Assembly: GCA_006386115.1 (NCBI GenBank)
Contig: VFIW01000036.1
Location: forward strand, 62,001 to 126,000
DNA from: Globisporangium splendens
Taxonomy: Eukaryota > Oomycota > Peronosporomycetes > Pythiales > Pythiaceae
Reading direction: 5' to 3'
Length of the DNA: 64,000 nucleotides
Shown: positions 62,492 to 64,000 of the stretch, piece after piece
Position numbering within the stretch: the stretch's first letter is position 1
Layout: the number at the start of each line of letters is the position of its first letter
Position numbers and translations under genes: made by a program
The notes under the pieces: generated by a model
Told to the model about the DNA's origin: nothing
What the model saw: only the letters and a program-made list of their open reading frames with translations
The model's database searches: none

Positions 62492-63871
62492 TTACACCAG
62501 GAACGGCTCGAGCTCTGCAGTCGTATTCGATACTGTTGCGAAGCGGAGAACAGCTTCCAAGAGCGACTTGCCCTCGATGATATCCTCAGCCGCGACGATG
62601 CGTTTCTGGAGCGTCTGGAGCTCTTGGAGGCCGTCTGTTGCCGTCGACTTTGCGTGGAAATCGTACTTGGCGAGGTGGAATCCCGTGACACCCTGGAGCA
62701 AATGCTGCGCTGTGCGTGATGCATCTGCAGTGATTGTTGTATGCAGGAAACGTGGCATGCTGCGCAATGGAAGGCCGTCGAAAAGCTGAGAAGAACCGAC
62801 AACAACATCGCGCATCATACTGCTCGACTCGTTCGCTTGCTCGCCATCGCCGCAGTCCTGCAGGTATTTCCTTATCATGACGCGACCGATGAGTTGTTCC
62901 AGCGTCAAGAGATGTAGCTGTGGGTCGTCGCGCGCAATAAAATCTGCGAGGGTGTCCTGAAGGTACTTGAGGAATGGGTGCTTGGCTCTCGCCTGGAGGA
63001 TGTTCATCGCGACCTGGAACTCTGTGTCCTTACCACCATTGGGAGTCGCAGTAGGGCGGTAGCCTGCGGCTTGCCCAGCGACAAATCCCATCCCATAAAC
63101 TTGCCGCAGCGTATCTCGCAGCACAAACGTGTTGAAATCACTGAACGCGACGCCGCCCTGCTTGGCCAGTACGCGCAGCATGAGCAGCAACTCCATCAAC
63201 TGGCGCCTCTGGTAGCGGTTCAACGACGAGCTGCCCTTCGCTGTCGTCACTTTCGGCGCGACCACTTTATGCAGCGACAGATGGCGCTGGCACTGCGTGT
63301 ACCACACGCCGCGCGGCTCCTTGTCGATGTAGTGCAGCACCATCACTTTCGGCTTGACAGCGTTGCGGATCGACTGCACAGCAGCGTACTGTAGGAACGT
63401 GAGCATTTCCTTGCTGTCTGTCTCCGGCATCGATGCTTCACCCTCGAGAAGCGGCACCGCGTCGAGCGGCACGTGCACGAAATGCACGACGGTGTCCAGG
63501 TACGGCAATACATTGTCGTTTGAGAGTGCCATCATTGGCTCCGTAGTGTTCGTTGCCTTCATGCACCGCTTCTTGATCGCGCTGATGCCATCCGGCGATA
63601 GAAACTCGGTACTTGACACGTTCAGACACGGCGGAAGTTGTTCGCCGTGCGACTTGTGCATGTGGAGCTGCTGGGCTTCCTGGGAGCCGCGGAGGAACGT
63701 CGATTGCGCGGCCATGCTGGCGCTGAAATAGTCGAGCGTGGCCACATTGTACACGACGAGCGGCAGCAGCACGAACACGGAGATCACGGCGAAGAGGATC
63801 GGGCGCAGCGCCATGTTGGCCGCGAGCGCCACGGCGGCGCGTCGCGCGTTGCGGCGAAACAGCGGCGCCAT
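62492..63871 (-). CDS. type II membrane protein, GT32-like glycosyltransferase
   Basis: Single exon, 459 residues. A short basic N-terminus (APLFRRNARRAA) precedes a signal anchor at about 23-45 (PILFAVISVFVLLPLVVY), the layout of Golgi type II enzymes. The lumenal part contains VVHFVHVPLDAVPLL near 127-141 and the stretch LMLRVLAKQGGVAFSDFNTF at about 233-252. The latter matches the R..L...GG.Y.D.D region of GT32/OCH1-type sugar transferases, with SDFN in place of DXD. Because the metal-binding Asp pair is altered, activity is uncertain. Several NxT/S sites (NVSS, NTTE) fit a secretory-pathway location. The start at 63871 is only about 17 bp after the likely initiator; the next Met (residue 20, at 63814) would still keep the anchor and give a more usual leader. 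Donor sugar and acceptor are unknown. Confidence 0.6.
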   Translation of the reverse strand: MAPLFRRNARRAAVALAANMALRPILFAVISVFVLLPLVVYNVATLDYFSASMAAQSTFLRGSQEAQQLHMHKSHGEQLPPCLNVSSTEFLSPDGISAIKKRCMKATNTTEPMMALSNDNVLPYLDTVVHFVHVPLDAVPLLEGEASMPETDSKEMLTFLQYAAVQSIRNAVKPKVMVLHYIDKEPRGVWYTQCQRHLSLHKVVAPKVTTAKGSSSLNRYQRRQLMELLLMLRVLAKQGGVAFSDFNTFVLRDTLRQVYGMGFVAGQAAGYRPTATPNGGKDTEFQVAMNILQARAKHPFLKYLQDTLADFIARDDPQLHLLTLEQLIGRVMIRKYLQDCGDGEQANESSSMMRDVVVGSSQLFDGLPLRSMPRFLHTTITADASRTAQHLLQGVTGFHLAKYDFHAKSTATDGLQELQTLQKRIVAAEDIIEGKSLLEAVLRFATVSNTTAELEPFLV

Positions 63872-63872
63872 T

Positions 63873-63890
63873 GCGAAAATGGATGTGAGC
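63873..63890 (-). promoter_or_regulatory. Inr plus FPR core promoter of the glycosyltransferase-like gene
   Basis: Minus strand GCTCACATCCATTTTCGC, close to the oomycete consensus. It ends 1 bp before the first ATG at 63871, so either the 5' leader is extremely short or translation starts at the ATG at 63814. Confidence 0.55.
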
Positions 63891-64000
63891 CCGTCGCCTG
63901 CTCACACAGTGCCAGTTGATACCAATAACAGCATCGATAGGAAGGTTTCTTTTCGATTCCGCTTTGATAATAATAAGGTGTAATACCCATTTTATAGAGT

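Noticed and set aside
1..64000. CRISPR arrays, rRNA genes, bacterial operons or plasmid features
   Set aside because: No regularly spaced repeats, no rRNA-like sequence, and genes show introns and oomycete-type promoters.

Overview
The window looks like nuclear DNA of an oomycete (stramenopile water mould). Protein-coding genes are mostly intron-poor, with short GT..AG introns of about 55-90 nt. Many starts are preceded by the oomycete Inr plus FPR core promoter (pattern near GCTCAYTYY followed by CAWTTTNYY). Gene content also fits: a cluster of short RWP-RK proteins, a plant-FRO-like family of ferric-chelate reductases, and no bacterial operon or Shine-Dalgarno organisation. I cannot name the genus from the sequence alone.

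Region 1 (1-17 kb) is gene-sparse. It holds four short RWP-RK transcription-factor-like genes (1241-1840 minus; 6999-7663 minus, with one intron; 11623-12198 plus; 13581-14108 plus). Between them lie a type II membrane Cys-rich protein (8649-9459) and two weakly supported small genes (5926-6531 minus; 14903-15490 plus) that share a C-terminal basic helix. Region 2 (17-25 kb) has three ordinary genes: a coiled-coil ZZ zinc-finger protein, a four-exon AP endonuclease of the ExoIII/APE1 type, and a BTB-domain protein on the opposite strand.

Region 3 (25-59 kb) is the most unusual part. It holds seven intact members and one decayed member of a single membrane flavocytochrome family of about 770-810 residues. 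Each has a ferric-reductase-type haem core, FAD and NADPH modules, and two further hydrophobic helices inserted in the NADPH domain. The copies lie in both orientations. Two (34308-36641 and 38804-41137) form the arms of a 2.66 kb inverted repeat. Two others (48786-51089 and 52429-54732) are nearly identical 2.4 kb direct repeats. Four members share an almost identical 1.2 kb core inside clearly diverged ends, and one is a visible mosaic of two parents, so gene conversion is active or recent. Upstream of most copies there are opposed CCAAT boxes about 20-60 bp apart, and for six of the seven an Inr/FPR-type promoter 55-76 bp before the ATG. All members carry Ser where NOX and ferric reductases normally have Cys in the C-terminal CGP motif.

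Region 4 (59.9-64 kb, all minus strand) has an IQ-motif/EF-hand gene whose reading frame is interrupted by one in-frame TAG, and a type II membrane protein resembling GT32-type glycosyltransferases. The long spacers between genes contain no supported genes. No rRNA, tRNA, CRISPR array or intact transposon was recognised.
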